Below, piece after piece: positions 53,213-64,000 of a stretch of 64,000 nucleotides of DNA. Position 1 is the first letter of the stretch; each line of letters starts with the position of its first letter. Location: assembly GCA_014621425.1 (NCBI GenBank), contig JAANBB010000130.1, positions 1 through 64,000 on the forward strand. Reading direction: 5' to 3'. Source of the DNA: Cylindrodendrum hubeiense (Eukaryota > Ascomycota > Sordariomycetes > Hypocreales > Nectriaceae). Position numbers and translations under genes: made by a program. The notes under the pieces are model-generated. The model made no database searches and was not told the DNA's origin. It saw only the letters and a program-made list of their open reading frames with translations.

Positions 53213-56200
53213 TTAGGCCTGATAGCCATGATACGAGGTATCAATCTTTTGGTGCATCTGTTGCGGCTCCGGCGCAACCTCAGTGTGCGTGCCATCATCT
53301 CGATCCACCGCGGGTCTCGTAGCACCAGCACTTGTCAACACATCTCCATACCAATACCGCCCGCCAATCTCCTTGACCCGCTGCTCACGCTCCTCATTGC
53401 TCAAACTTGCCAGTCCGCTGAAGTGGTTCAGCATGCCGCTCTCGGAAACGTAGTACATCGCACCCGCGATGGATCGGGGATCGAGGGGCATATGTGGCCA
53501 GCGAATAAAGAAGCTGGCGCCGAGGGTCAAGATCATCATGCCCATTATAACCGCCGCCAGGCGCACACAGATGTTGTGGGTGATCTCGGTTTGCGTCAGG
53601 GTATACGGGACGTTGGCAAGGATAATTGGCATGAACTCGGACAGGATGGCCATGAGTGCGACGATGGCCGGGAAGTACTGTCCGTGCTTGAGTGCAGACC
53701 AAATACCGGAGAATGGGTTCGTAGGTCGGGTGAGGAGGACGGAATCCGATGCGCTCTGGGGGCTGTGCGACATGACATGGTACGGGACGATCATTGCCAC
53801 GCCTGTAAATATGTTAATAGATGCCTTAAGCTGAAAGGATGATGCGACTTACTGATGAAAAGAGCCGTCCAGCCAAACGAGACGATGACACCCAGAACAG
53901 CAAACATAAAGCGGGTGCCAAATGATTGACTGGTCATGAAGATTTGGAAACCGTCTTGTGTCTTGAACGTGATGTAGTAGTAGAGCGTGAGCGCCATGAG
54001 TCCCATGAGGAACAACATAAAGCACAGCCGCCATGCAACTCCCAGAGCGATGAACGGGTTTCCTCTTCGCTTCTTCCTCGTAACATCGAGAGAGTCAATA
54101 GAGCTAACCTCGGATATCGTCCCGGTAATTTCTTGAACCTGCAGGTTCTGGCCCGCGTCGTCATAGAGCACGATGCCATACTCGGTCTGCCCACGGTCGT
54201 TCTCAAAATAACCGAATCCATAGCGCTTCTCGGCCATCTCTTTGGCAATCTTCCTCTCGGTCGACCTCTGTGGTCGAATCTCACGGTTGGCCGCCAGGGA
54301 GGCAATGCCAGCGACGCTCCAGGGGTTCGCGTACAGTCCCGTCTCCCAGTTCCGGAGGAAGAAAAGCAGCAGACAGAGAAGGACGATGGTGAGGGCGAGT
54401 AGAGCGATGAGAGCATGTGTAGGGGCTGGAGACACTCCCAACTCGGCGGCACAGCCAACGGGGTTGAATTTCGTACAAGATCCGTGCATTTTGACGCCAA
54501 TGGCTTCGGTGGCGATAGGAGTCATCAGGGCGGTGCACCAGACGATGAGCATAGTGAAGAAGGTAACCGGCTCGCCCTTGGTGAGAATCGAAATTGGCTT
54601 CAAGAAGCCGGTCCATCCGCTAAAATGGAGCGTCATGGCATTGGGTCCCAAGGCACCATTGGGGCGGTTCAGAGCATAGAAAGGCTGATACAACTGGGCG
54701 TTGAGGTCGATGATGCGAGCCGGGATCGACAACATCACAGACAGGAACGGAGGAAGAAACTTGCCAAGGAAGTATTGGGCGTCGTTCATTTTGTAGACCC
54801 TTGTCTCGTAGACGACGATGGGCCCTGTTTCTTCAGGCTCAGATGATGTGACTGTAGGCGTATACGTCACCATCATAGTTGAAGTTTTAGAGTAGCTCTT
54901 TGTCGTCCCCTTCTTGACCGAGGCGATGGTGGTTGACTCAGTTCCAGTCGACGTGATGGTTGTCAGAACCCCGGACTTGGTGGAGACAAAGGTCGTCGGC
55001 TCAACCGACTTGACAGTAGTGGAAAGCCACCCACTGTAGGTCGAGACGACTTGAGTCGTCGTTGGAAGACCATCTGTGCCCCAGAGGGTGACGTCCATAG
55101 TCGTGGTATAGGCACCGACCTCTGTCACAAACGTCTCTGGAGCCTCCGAAACCACGACCACGGTCTCACCACCAGGTATCTCGGAAACGATGGTGACGGG
55201 GCCGACTTTCTCGACCTTTTTGACTGTTTTATCGGGCTCCACGCTGACGACGTCGATGACCTTGGCTGAGGGCTTCGTGGTCGGCTTCGGTGGCGGGCGC
55301 GGCTTATCAGACGCATTGTCATCACTGCCGGAGTCATCATCCGAATTGTCATCAGAATGGCCATCATGGTTGTCATCCGAGTTATTGTCATCTGAATTGT
55401 TGCCTTTATGATTGTCATCCGAGTTGTCGTCCGAGTTGTCATCCGAGTTATCATCCGAGTTGTTGTCGTCATGGCTGTCATCAGAGTTGTCGTCTGAATG
55501 GTTGTCATGGTTATCATCTGAATTATTGTCGTTGTTATCATCTGAGTTGTTATCGTCATGGTTGTCGTCGGAATTATTATCGTGTTTGTTGTCGTCGTTG
55601 TCATCAGAATTGTCATCTGAATTATCATTTGACTTGCTGTCGTCGTCATTTGACTTGTTGTCGTCATCGTTTGACTTGTTGTCGTCATCATTTGACTTGT
55701 TGTCGTCGTCATTTGAATGCTTCTCGTCGTGGTTATCATCGTCATCATCGTTGTCATCCGAATTGTTGCTCTTGTCTGACGGCTTGCTACCTGGTGGCAG
55801 GGTATAGGCAGATGTAATGGTGACCTCGCCAATCGTAATGAAGGTGGTCGCGGCCTGGGTGGACGTTCCAACACTTTCAACCTTTGTAGTACCAATAGCC
55901 TCGGTCTTGGTAGTTCCGTCACTGAGAAACTCGGTCGACGCCTCGTGTTCAACCTCAGAAGCAGATGAAGAGACGATGGTCGTCGCCTGGGTGACCTCAG
56001 AGGCCGTTCCGGCGGGCATACTCATGGCTATTGTAGAAGTGTAGGTGTGGGTATACGCGACACTGCTCGGCACTGGTGTTGCGCCTCCCCCGGAGGGTTG
56101 GATCATGGTATACCCGGTGGTCGTGCCGACGGTAACAAACTGGGAAAAGGCGACATCAGTAGGAAGGTAGGTTGAGATTACATCGGAAGTATACGTGACC

Positions 56201-56913
56201 ACAACCCATTTGGTAGAGGTGCCTCCCGAGTGCACGAGAGTTGATCCGTCTACAGTCACAGTTGAGAAGATTGTGGACTGGACCAAGCTGGTGAACTTGA
56301 CTGTTGAAGGTTTGACGGTGACGACGCTGGTAACATGGCTCACGAAGACGGTTACTCCGGTATTTTTGTTTCGCTCCTGGTTCTCCCGAGCCTCAAGCTG
56401 GGACTCGTCGAGGTCGGAAAGCCATCGCTTGCCTGAAATTTTAGCATCCGTGTCGGAGTTCCGCATCACTTGTCTCGCATACACCACGATGGCCATAACG
56501 CCAATCAGGCAGAAGATCAGACCGAGGACGAAATACCATCTCAGCGGCGTCGGCCGGTAGTCTGGTCGCTTTCGCGGGACCGGCTGCTTGACGATGCCGT
56601 CGTCCCATTGTCGCTCCTCGTCCGTCGACTGTGGGTGGTACTGGGCTTCCAGCCAGTGAGGATCACGAGTTGAGTGCGATATGTACTGGCTCTGCTGCTG
56701 GGTTTCGGTCGATGGGGGATCATACAGCTGAGTGTTGGCCCACTGTCGATCTTCTGTTGATGGTGGATCGTATGGGGTGTTGGCGTCCCAGGGATGATCT
56801 TCAGTCGTTTGTGCATGGCGCTGGTCATGGTGCCCGTCTTGAGCCGACGGCTGCTGGTACTGAGCGTCGTACTCGTACGTCGAAGCGTCGATGCCCTGCT
56901 GGTTGGAATACAT
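53213..56913 (-). CDS. DUF3433 multi-span membrane protein with Asp/Asn/Ser repeat
   Basis: Two exons on the minus strand, 56913-53853 and 53802-53213, giving 1216 aa. Order: Gln/Asp-rich cytosolic start with PPSTE repeats (1-120); one membrane segment (about 127-147; YFVLGLIFCLIGVMAIVVYA); a Thr/Ser/Val-rich extracellular stretch; a repeat of SDDN/KSNDDDN units (about 385-545); more Thr-rich sequence; then a membrane domain with several helices, including FFTMLIVWCTALMTPI, IALLALTIVLLCLLLFFL, ALGVAWRLCFMLFLMGLMAL and FMFAVLGVIVSFGWTALFI, plus two in exon 2. This is the fungal DUF3433 architecture. Function is unknown; a cell-surface or wall-linked role is plausible. The intron is 50 bp. Confidence 0.87.
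55325..55790 (-). repeat. coding microsatellite-like repeat (SDDN / KSNDDDN)
   Basis: Read on the minus strand, tandem units close to TCGGATGACAAC encode SDDN, and a 21-bp variant encodes NKSNDDD. Unit number and order are irregular. Several other frames on both strands stay open across the repeat, giving Ser/Glu/Leu- and Cys/His-rich phantom proteins. Confidence 0.85.
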
Positions 56914-59681
56914 GGCGAGCGACGACGGGTCGATTCCCGTACTGCACCAGACAGAGAAGGAAAAGAGTCACTGGGCAGCAAATTCCACAACAATCTCGAA
57001 ACCAAGTAGACGCGGTGGGAGGAGGCCTTTACATATTTCAACAGCGGCGCCTAGCTGCAGGCAGCACCACCCTGTCCGAGCCAGCAAGCCGATCAAGCCC
57101 CCAAGCCCCCAGACAAGCCATCCACACACCATGAGTCCTATTCTGAGGCAGAGCCGGCCGTCTGGTTTGAGACGAGCCACCCGCCGGGGGCGACTGCCGA
57201 GCCATGCACGAATAGCATGGCCGCAGGCCAGCGTGGTACCGGGAAGAGCCCAACCGCCACGACTGGTGCGTGGAGAAGACCTGGGTCCTGGCCGCCTGCT
57301 GGCCCGCGCTGCGAGTCCAGACTCAGGCTGGGGGGCTGGTCGGAGCTGGCTCCCAGGCCATGATTTGCTGCGCCAGCGCCACGGAGCCGGGAGAGGCCTG
57401 GTTCGGGGGAGCGTGGCGCTCAGCTGAGCTTGTCGTCATGCTGTAGCACTACCAGCCCCTTCTTTCGGCGGCGGACAGCGGGCACTATGGATGTCACAGA
57501 CGACGCCTGTGAGGACAGGACCAGTGCGCCTTGGGCCAGTGAGCCCTAGACGCCTAAACAAGAGCGTGCTAGATGGGCCGCGTCGATCCCTCGCATTGAC
57601 GCTGGTTGGAGCCATGTTGAGACAAGAGAGCACGGGGCGGGGCCACGGGAGTCGCTCGAGGAGTCAGGACTTCCCACGAAGCCAGGGCTAAGCCTCACAG
57701 GGCTTAAGGATAGGGATAGAGATTCGCTGTGGGATCGGACAGGGGTCAAGGGGGCCCGAGCAAGGGTGTCGGTGGACTGCCGGTGGATGCTGGTGGTGGG
57801 CGTTAGGGGTAGGGCTGAAGGCGCAGCAGGGAGAGGCCCCCGTAGCATGGGCAGCTACAGCGCAGGGAAGAGCAAAATAAACAGCTGCAGACAACCAGCT
57901 GCAGACGAGACGGGCATGCCGCTGCTGACAAGCAACCGCCACGCCTTGCCGCGTCAGGGCAGTTCGCCGGCCCAGCGTCTCTGATGATTCCTAAGCTGTG
58001 GCTATTCAGGGCCTGCTTCGCTTGCCAGGTGGCGTTTTTCGCTCGCTGAGTTAGTTGCGGATAGAGTGGTGATAGCTCGACTCCGGTGGGCTCTAGCACC
58101 TGGTAGTGTCTCGCCCAGCGCCCCGGAATGCGAAAATGCAGCCGACGGTTCTGCCATTCTGGGCTGCCCTGAATCCCGCCCGGCGGTTTGTCCCATTCCC
58201 AATCTCGATTCCGCCTGCGCTACCCGCAGTCTGCCCACACCGTCCAGCGGTCCCCTCCGCCATGGCTTGCCGCCACCGCACCCTGGCCTGGGCTCGTGGG
58301 TGGTCGTATTGGCGTGTCACTGGCTGGATACTTCCGCTTTGTGTGTTTTCGCCGTGTTGTGTGCCATCCTGTTTGCTCGTTTTTGCAGCGGCGGCTCGGC
58401 ATTGCGCTTGCGTCTGCATGTGCACTGCCCACCCTCCCAGTCGGTCTGCACCTGTGCCGAAATGGTGCCTGTACCCAAACGACGCCTGCCCCATCATCGC
58501 GATAGGGGCACGATTCCACAGATCAGATCATTCAGGGGACGGCTGCTCAAACCCGACCCCTGATCCGTGTGCGTCGCGACTATTAAACGCCGCTTACTGG
58601 AAGGATACGAATATTATGTGAGATGGTGCGTTTGTTTTGCGCTTATTTCCGTTCCACCAAGGGGATTCCGAATCCAGGCTCCATCTCACCACAGGAATCC
58701 ATGCACCTCCATCCGTTGCTGTGCTATGCCCAACGACTGGCGGAAAGCTACCTTATGGATGAACCCACTATCGCGCCCGTGCAAGTGTAACGTCTGTGTC
58801 GATGCAACACCACCATCCATCTTGGCAGCCTTCTCGCAGTCGCTGGCTTTGTCCCCCACCTCCTCCTTGTTGGCCAATCCTCGCCCCGAACGCGCCAACT
58901 CTATCCCCAGGAGTCCCAATGGCTAGCGAATGGCGTGACTCCTTCGGCCACGATGACGCGTGTGGTTCATAGGACTCTCTGGGTATCGGTGTCCAGGAGG
59001 ACATACATAGTACAGCAGCCCCTCCGAGTAATCGTGGGCCTCGGTGACAAAAGGAGTCGCGATGAGCGTCTGCAGAGGATAATTACGGCTTCATGCATGT
59101 TTCAAGCCGAATCGGTTGGACGATTTTTGTAATACAGTCAGAAAATCTTGCGAATAATGGTTCCAGCCCCCAACTGCTCCATTAATACCTCTCGGCTTTC
59201 CGGCAACATTAGTGAATCTTGCCCCTGTGTAGAATACGAACTCACGAGCCTGTGCTGGGATGGGGAAGTCCAATACTGCACGGAATAAACCATGAAATGC
59301 TTTTCGCGTCCTTGACCAAAGACGCCCGGTGGCTGCCTAATGACCAGGAATAGGTGTGTTACACACATGTGGTTGGCGTATTGTGGCTTCGAGCTCGCGA
59401 CAGCGGTGGACCAATTGTCATGATGTTTGACGAGATATATCAGCTGTTCGATGTTGCATACGGATGTCTCAAATCTTAATTCTTGTTGCATGTTTGGTTC
59501 GTCAGTGTGAGCGCGGCCTGAATCTGGCTGCCTGCTGCGGAGAAGTAGAACGCAAACTAGTAAATGCTAGGTTGTGACTCAATTCCTCAAATGTTTAGGA
59601 TGTTACTATGGCAGCCTATGTCCACTAATAACATTCAAGCTTGACGGTTGCTTTCAGAGCTAATACAACCCCTTGGTGACA
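56914..59681. other. 2.8-kb gene-free interval
   Basis: Upstream of the DUF3433 gene and downstream of the MYND gene. The first 1.6 kb is G/C-rich, with long chance frames of Pro/Arg/Cys-rich composition on both strands. I found no gene, tRNA or recognisable mobile element. Confidence 0.45.
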
Positions 59682-62005
59682 TCAATTTGTCCCCTTCTTG
59701 TTCTTATTCTTCTTCTTCTTCTTGGGCTTGGGATTTTCAGCCGACTCCTCATTACCATTGTCCACTGACCCGCCCTTGTTCTTTTCTTCTTTGCTGGTAT
59801 CTTCCACGTCGTCTGTCATCTCTTGCTCGTCGTCATCAGCCTCATTCTCACCAAGCTGTGCTTTTTGGTTAAGCAATATGCCTTTGATAGTGTCCTCAAG
59901 CCCCAGCTCGGCCAATCCTCCATTGGCTCGCGCCCTATCCTCAGCCAAGGCCATGCTGAAGAGTTTGTTCCAGGTCTCAGGAGAAATATCGTCAAATTTC
60001 TTCCACTCGAGCCACCTCTCAGGCAAATTGTCACCCCACCCCAGCCGGCGATTAAAATCACGTAGTGTAGGAGCGTCTTTGCGGTTGTGAACAAGGCGAT
60101 TAGGCCAACGACGGGTGATGGTATTCTTCGGCTTCAGACTTAGGCCGAGGAAGCCTGTTGCAGTGAGGCCACGCTCAAACTGACTGTACGGAGAGACCAT
60201 GTTGAGAAGATGGAAGTAGTGAGGCGAACTAAGGTAACTAAGTGCCACAAGTCAGAATGATGAGTACGGAATATGCTCAGTAACTTACTGCTCAGAGAAC
60301 CTATCCCAGTTCCGCCAGAAAACTAGACCAAGTTTACGACGCAAAGCTGCTGGGGTATCCTCTGGATCTCCAACAGCCAGAGGCGGCGCGAGTTCGTCTA
60401 GTTTCGTACCGGAGCTTTGAAATATGAGTTGCGTCTCTGCCTCAAGGTCCTTCTTGACCGAGTCCATCTGATGAATCACGCTTTCTCGAGTGAGTGTCAA
60501 TATCGTTGCGTTCGGGTTTTCGTCCTCATGTCGAAGCAGGGCACCCAACGATATGAGTGTGAGAAATGGTTTCCTATCCCAATAGTGGGCAGCCTGAGAT
60601 AAATTAGCTAAAGCGTTGTGAAAGGGACGAGCAATGGGGCACATACTTCAATGCGGTCAAACTGCTTTTTGGTGGGCCCGATTGTGTGATGAGAAGGAAG
60701 CTCATGGATGTACATTGAGATGATGCGAATCTCTGGCTGAAGTATCTTGATACGTTTCTGAAAGGTGAGGCACAAATCTCTGACGTAGTAGAACATCTTG
60801 CCGTAGACATCGTTCTGTGCGGGACCGCAGGGGTGATCAAGAAGTTCAATCGGCCACTCTGCAAGGGGTTCTTGAGTCGCACCCATAGGATAGGGGATGT
60901 GGTCTTGGAAAAAGAGACTAGATGTATTAGCAATTCTTCCTTCCAATAACAATAGAAAACTGACGGGTTCAGAGTGTCAAACTCTTCTCTGGGATGCCCA
61001 TAAGGGAGAAGAAGCCCATCGGACCGCCAACGCATCATCCCAGTGGCTCTGACAGGAGTCATCCGTTTGATAACTTGAGGCAATGGCTCCGAGTATTTCT
61101 TGCAGTCAAAGGCTCTGACGATAGAAACATTGGCGATGCTTATATCTTTGGATCGTTTCAGATACTGGATGATTTGCGACCACTGGGCTCGATTGATGTC
61201 GATGACCACCGATTTCCCTCCCCGCGGCATGGTGATGGGGAATGCATTTTCTGTCGAGATATTACCGGCGTCGTACAACTTTTCCAAATCGTTCATTGCC
61301 GCCAACAGAGGTTCGGCTGCAACAATCTCCATGTGACGAAACATGGTGGAGGGGAGCATGGCTGAATACCAGAGATGGACCACCGTTTCGGCATTCGTCA
61401 TTGGGTCGTACGAGTCATCAGTGAGGATGAGCACGGTCAAGACCAAGCGAGTAAGGTGGTGAGCGGAGGTCTCGTTGATGGTAGCGGTGATCTTGATCGT
61501 GGCCGTGTCTGGAAGCTTGCAGATGCTGTAGATGAGATGGCGGAGGCTCGATTCTGTTCGCGTTAGCAAGAGTGCGTAGGCTAGTTTTGGCTCGAGAGCG
61601 GTTACCTCCGACGAGGAGGAGATCAAGAGCGCCGTCAAACTCTTTGCCCTCGTTTTTCTCAAGGCTCAGCACGTCGGTTGCCGCATGCTTGGCCCAGAAC
61701 CAGGGATCCTCCCAGGGATCATCAGGACTTTTCAAGTCCGAGAGGTTATCGGGAGCCAAGTAGTCAACAACACAATGGTGTCTGTGAAAGAACCAGTGAC
61801 TTTCTCTGCACTCTCGGCTACAGTACTGGAAGGTATCAGCAAAAGGAAGAGACACTCATACAAGCAACAAGATATAACCTACCGCCAAAAGAAGACATTT
61901 GGGACAAGGGATTTGCGGAGTTCCTAGGCAGTACGCGCCGTCATCGTGTCGAACTGGACATCGGGGCTCGGTGATGGGCACGTAGTCCAACTCGTAGTCG
62001 GTCAT
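59682..62005 (-). CDS. MYND zinc-finger and DUF4470-type protein
   Basis: Six exons on the minus strand: 62005-61883, 61825-61606, 61553-60965, 60917-60647, 60593-60289, 60237-59682, giving 687 aa; all junctions keep phase. A MYND finger opens the protein (Cys16, Cys26, Cys34, Cys37, Cys43, Cys47, His55, Cys59; CSRECRESHWFFHRHHC). A region around DLLLVGG-ESSLRHLIYSI resembles the DUF4470 domain, which pairs with MYND in many fungi. The C-terminus is acidic then very Lys-rich (KPKKKKKNKNKK), as in nuclear or nucleolar proteins. MYND fingers usually bind proline-rich partners. ATG 62005 is preferred over 62122 because a minus-strand TATAAAT at 62115-62109 lies between them. Confidence 0.83.
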
Positions 62006-62516
62006 TGCGAATAGCTTTGGGTCGTAAACCCAGCACACTTGTGGTGACTCTGTGATGGATGACAGGGGATGGAACCGAGGGAGTGGAGTTGATGTGATGA
62101 AAGTCGGATTTATATGAACCAAGCAAAGTCAGGTGAGCTGGGAAACACTTGCCGCACTTGAAAACAGCTGGCAGGCAACCTTAGACCAGCGTGACGAGGT
62201 GTTTAGGCCACACAAACCACTAGAAACAAGCCAGCCACCACCTACAAGCTTCCCGTTCAGGGGGAACTTGGCTAATGCAAATGGTCAGGGCAAAGAAACC
62301 TGCGACCTTCCCATTCGCTTTTAGTGGCACTGTTTGGTTACCACGAGCGTCGTTTCATGCCATATTACTCCTTTCAGTTCTTCCGTTATGTTCCCGTCCG
62401 TGGTCTTGGCCAGCGAGCACTAGATTGACAGTCAAAATGTCTCAAACAGAAGCTTGCTATTGTATTAAAAACGGACAATATTGTTTGGGTCCTTCTATTC
62501 TACCCTAAGAGCTTGT
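62006..62516. promoter_or_regulatory. promoter of MYND gene and 3' region of fluoride exporter
   Basis: Holds a minus-strand TATAAAT at 62109-62115, 104 bases before the MYND gene start. No gene is seen in the remainder. Confidence 0.5.
62109..62115 (-). promoter_or_regulatory. candidate TATA box of MYND gene
   Basis: TATAAAT on the minus strand. Its place inside a longer open frame argues that translation starts at 62005. Confidence 0.45.
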
Positions 62517-63878
62517 CTATGTTGAGCACAGCAGGGCACTGTAGCCGTCACTCCAGCGGAGTCCACCCATGATAGCAATCATTAACACCAACGACACTAC
62601 GACACTGCTTGTCCCATACACCCATGCACTCCGCCGTCGCAAACTGCTGAGTTCCGAGACCCACGTGGAGATTGTTGTCAGACACCCGCAGAAACCGTCC
62701 TCCACGCCCTGAAGCACCTGGCACCCCACTACGCCCCCGATCGGCACATGGGCAATGTCCCACGCCATGCCCAGGATCGCGGTTCCTAGCACATTCGCCA
62801 CAAACGTGCCCATGGGGAACGTCGCAATCATCCCGTTGAGGTGCAGCGAAAGGTGGAAGCGGGCCAGGCAGCCGAGGGGCGCAAACACCAGGGCAAAGAT
62901 CGCCTGGCCACGCCAGGAATCATCGGGTGGAAATATAGAGAGCAGAACGGCACCGACCCAACAGCCCCAGCCTAGAATCATGGCGAGAGGATCAAGAACC
63001 TTCCGCGCCAACGAGAATGGGATCGAGGGCGTCACTCGCTCCATTGCAACGGCGAGTTGTGCCCCGACAAAGAGTCCCGACAGCGACAACGATATCGTCG
63101 TGATAAGTACGGCAAGCATCGCCATGAACGAGTATCCTCCATTGCGATCAACTGGCGATTCCGTGACACCGGGAGTCTCCATCTCGTTCGATAACGCGAG
63201 GAACAAATCCTTGATGAAGCTTGAAAACGTCGTGAAACTTCCACAGAACCCTGTTGCCAGTCCAATGTACAGTGGAATAGTCTTCTTCGTTGCTAAATGT
63301 GCCTTCTTCGCCGCCGTCAAGTCCATTAGAGAAGGCGCCGACCCTGATCCATCCTCTTCATCGCGGGCCTTTTGCTTCGCACGCTCGATGGCTTGATGGT
63401 AGATCGGAGTGCCCCATTCGTGACGGAAGAGCATGCGGTCTTCGGCAAGGAAACCCATGACGAGACTACCGGTGAAATTGGCCCATAACGTGTTGAATAT
63501 GACGGGAGTGCCGGGATATCGGGTCAACGCTGTTAGACCTAGGCGTGCGAGGGTGCCGACAAGGGCGAAGAAAACCAGGTACGAGTGCGTGTATGCTTGG
63601 GTGGCCAATTTCGACACATCGGCGTCCTTCGTGCCCTGCTCGTCTGGTTCTTCCAACACCTGCTCTGCTCCTCTTGCCCCAGGCCGTAAAATAGGTTCGT
63701 CATGGCGGGTCAGGCTGTCTCTCCGCGAATTCTTCGCTCCAAGCCCGTCGGCGTCATCGCGCAGTGTCGCTTGAATTGGGGATTCCACAGAAACCTCGCC
63801 AAGTTCACAATAAGAGTCTGGGGCGTCGTACACTCCAGAGCGGCCTCGTTCTCCTGGGTTGTCGTTTGCGCTCTCCAT
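62517..63878 (-). CDS. FEX1: fluoride exporter (FEX/CrcB, fused two-domain form)
   Basis: Single exon, 453 aa. Two CrcB-type halves are joined in one chain, as in yeast Fex1. Half 1 has FFALVGTLARLG, NFTGSLVMGFL and the pore motif GFCGSFTTFSSF. Half 2 has FAPLGCLARFHLS, NVLGTAILGM and GFCGCLTTISTW. Eight or nine membrane segments are visible. The protein lets toxic fluoride leave across the plasma membrane. A polar N-terminal tail of about 95 residues precedes the first helix and is probably cytosolic and disordered. Half 1 has a 45-residue charged insert (KQKARDEEDGSG region). The Met at 63878 is the first in frame. Confidence 0.93.
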   Translation of the reverse strand: MESANDNPGERGRSGVYDAPDSYCELGEVSVESPIQATLRDDADGLGAKNSRRDSLTRHDEPILRPGARGAEQVLEEPDEQGTKDADVSKLATQAYTHSYLVFFALVGTLARLGLTALTRYPGTPVIFNTLWANFTGSLVMGFLAEDRMLFRHEWGTPIYHQAIERAKQKARDEEDGSGSAPSLMDLTAAKKAHLATKKTIPLYIGLATGFCGSFTTFSSFIKDLFLALSNEMETPGVTESPVDRNGGYSFMAMLAVLITTISLSLSGLFVGAQLAVAMERVTPSIPFSLARKVLDPLAMILGWGCWVGAVLLSIFPPDDSWRGQAIFALVFAPLGCLARFHLSLHLNGMIATFPMGTFVANVLGTAILGMAWDIAHVPIGGVVGCQVLQGVEDGFCGCLTTISTWVSELSSLRRRSAWVYGTSSVVVSLVLMIAIMGGLRWSDGYSALLCST

Positions 63879-64000
63879 TGAGGATGCGATGGCGTCTCGC
63901 CGGTGACGTCGTTCGATTGTGGGTACAGCTTTGAATTGCTAGTCCGTCTCGTGAGCTGTTCGCTATCCCAAGCCCCTTTGATCGCCGACACGACTAGGTC
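63879..64000. other. upstream end of window
   Basis: Likely promoter of the fluoride exporter. Too short to say more. Confidence 0.3.

Noticed and set aside
55125..55952. Frames of 130-275 codons on both strands across the SDDN repeat
   Set aside because: Produced by the tandem repeat; the DUF3433 reading frame explains the region.
57120..58620. Overlapping frames of 100-180 codons on both strands
   Set aside because: G/C-rich composition leaves many frames open; none has a domain, splice pattern or consistent start.
59138..59491. 117-codon minus-strand frame
   Set aside because: No family resemblance and no promoter features; low confidence that it is translated.

Overview
This window is nuclear DNA of a filamentous ascomycete (Pezizomycotina), most likely a Sordariomycete. 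The evidence is short 45-80 bp introns with GTANGT donors and CTRAC branch sites, CT-rich leaders, and a gene set that includes a Con7-type zinc-finger factor, a PTH11-like seven-helix receptor, a DUF3433 membrane protein and a MYND/DUF4470 protein. I could not fix genus or species. There is no sign of prokaryotic, viral or organellar sequence, no CRISPR array, and I found no tRNA or rRNA gene.

Layout. 1-9.3 kb: con7 (+), a gene-free stretch of almost 5 kb, then AAR2 (+). 10-16.8 kb: a head-to-head ribosomal protein pair (uS9/RPS16 and eL32) sharing a 376-bp promoter, an uncharacterised 399-aa Cys-containing protein, TYR1 (prephenate dehydrogenase) and ATS1/KTI13. 17.9-19.5 kb: RAD9 of the 9-1-1 clamp, tail-to-tail with ATS1. 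19.9-28.5 kb looks more accessory: a possible 42-aa basic protein, a 669-aa protein built of two nested repeat arrays, a GH18 chitinase, and a 3.8-kb gene-free stretch. 28.5-37 kb: a FAR1-type DNA-binding protein, a 125-aa helical protein, eL34, an NDUFAF3-type complex I assembly factor and a fused alpha/beta hydrolase + PTP/RNA-triphosphatase-like protein. 37.4-48 kb (all minus): vacuolar alkaline phosphatase, a LigB/DODA-type dioxygenase, an unknown 513-aa protein and a PTH11-like receptor. 48-53 kb: a membrane-anchored double amidohydrolase (-) divergent from a glutathione S-transferase (+). 53.2-64 kb (all minus): the DUF3433 protein with an Asp/Asn/Ser repeat, a 2.8-kb gap, the MYND/DUF4470 protein and a fluoride exporter.

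Most genes are single-copy housekeeping genes without a shared pathway; this is not a biosynthetic cluster or defence island. Neighbours are linked mainly by shared promoters (uS9/eL32, TYR1/ATS1, amidohydrolase/GST) or convergent ends. Exon structures were assembled by eye from splice signals and reading-frame continuity. All multi-exon models here close in frame, but none has been checked against transcripts. The most unusual items are the amidohydrolase with a second, apparently metal-site-less copy, the hydrolase/phosphatase fusion, the two repeat-built proteins, the start codon that abuts an intron in the alkaline phosphatase gene, and the small basic ORF near 20 kb.
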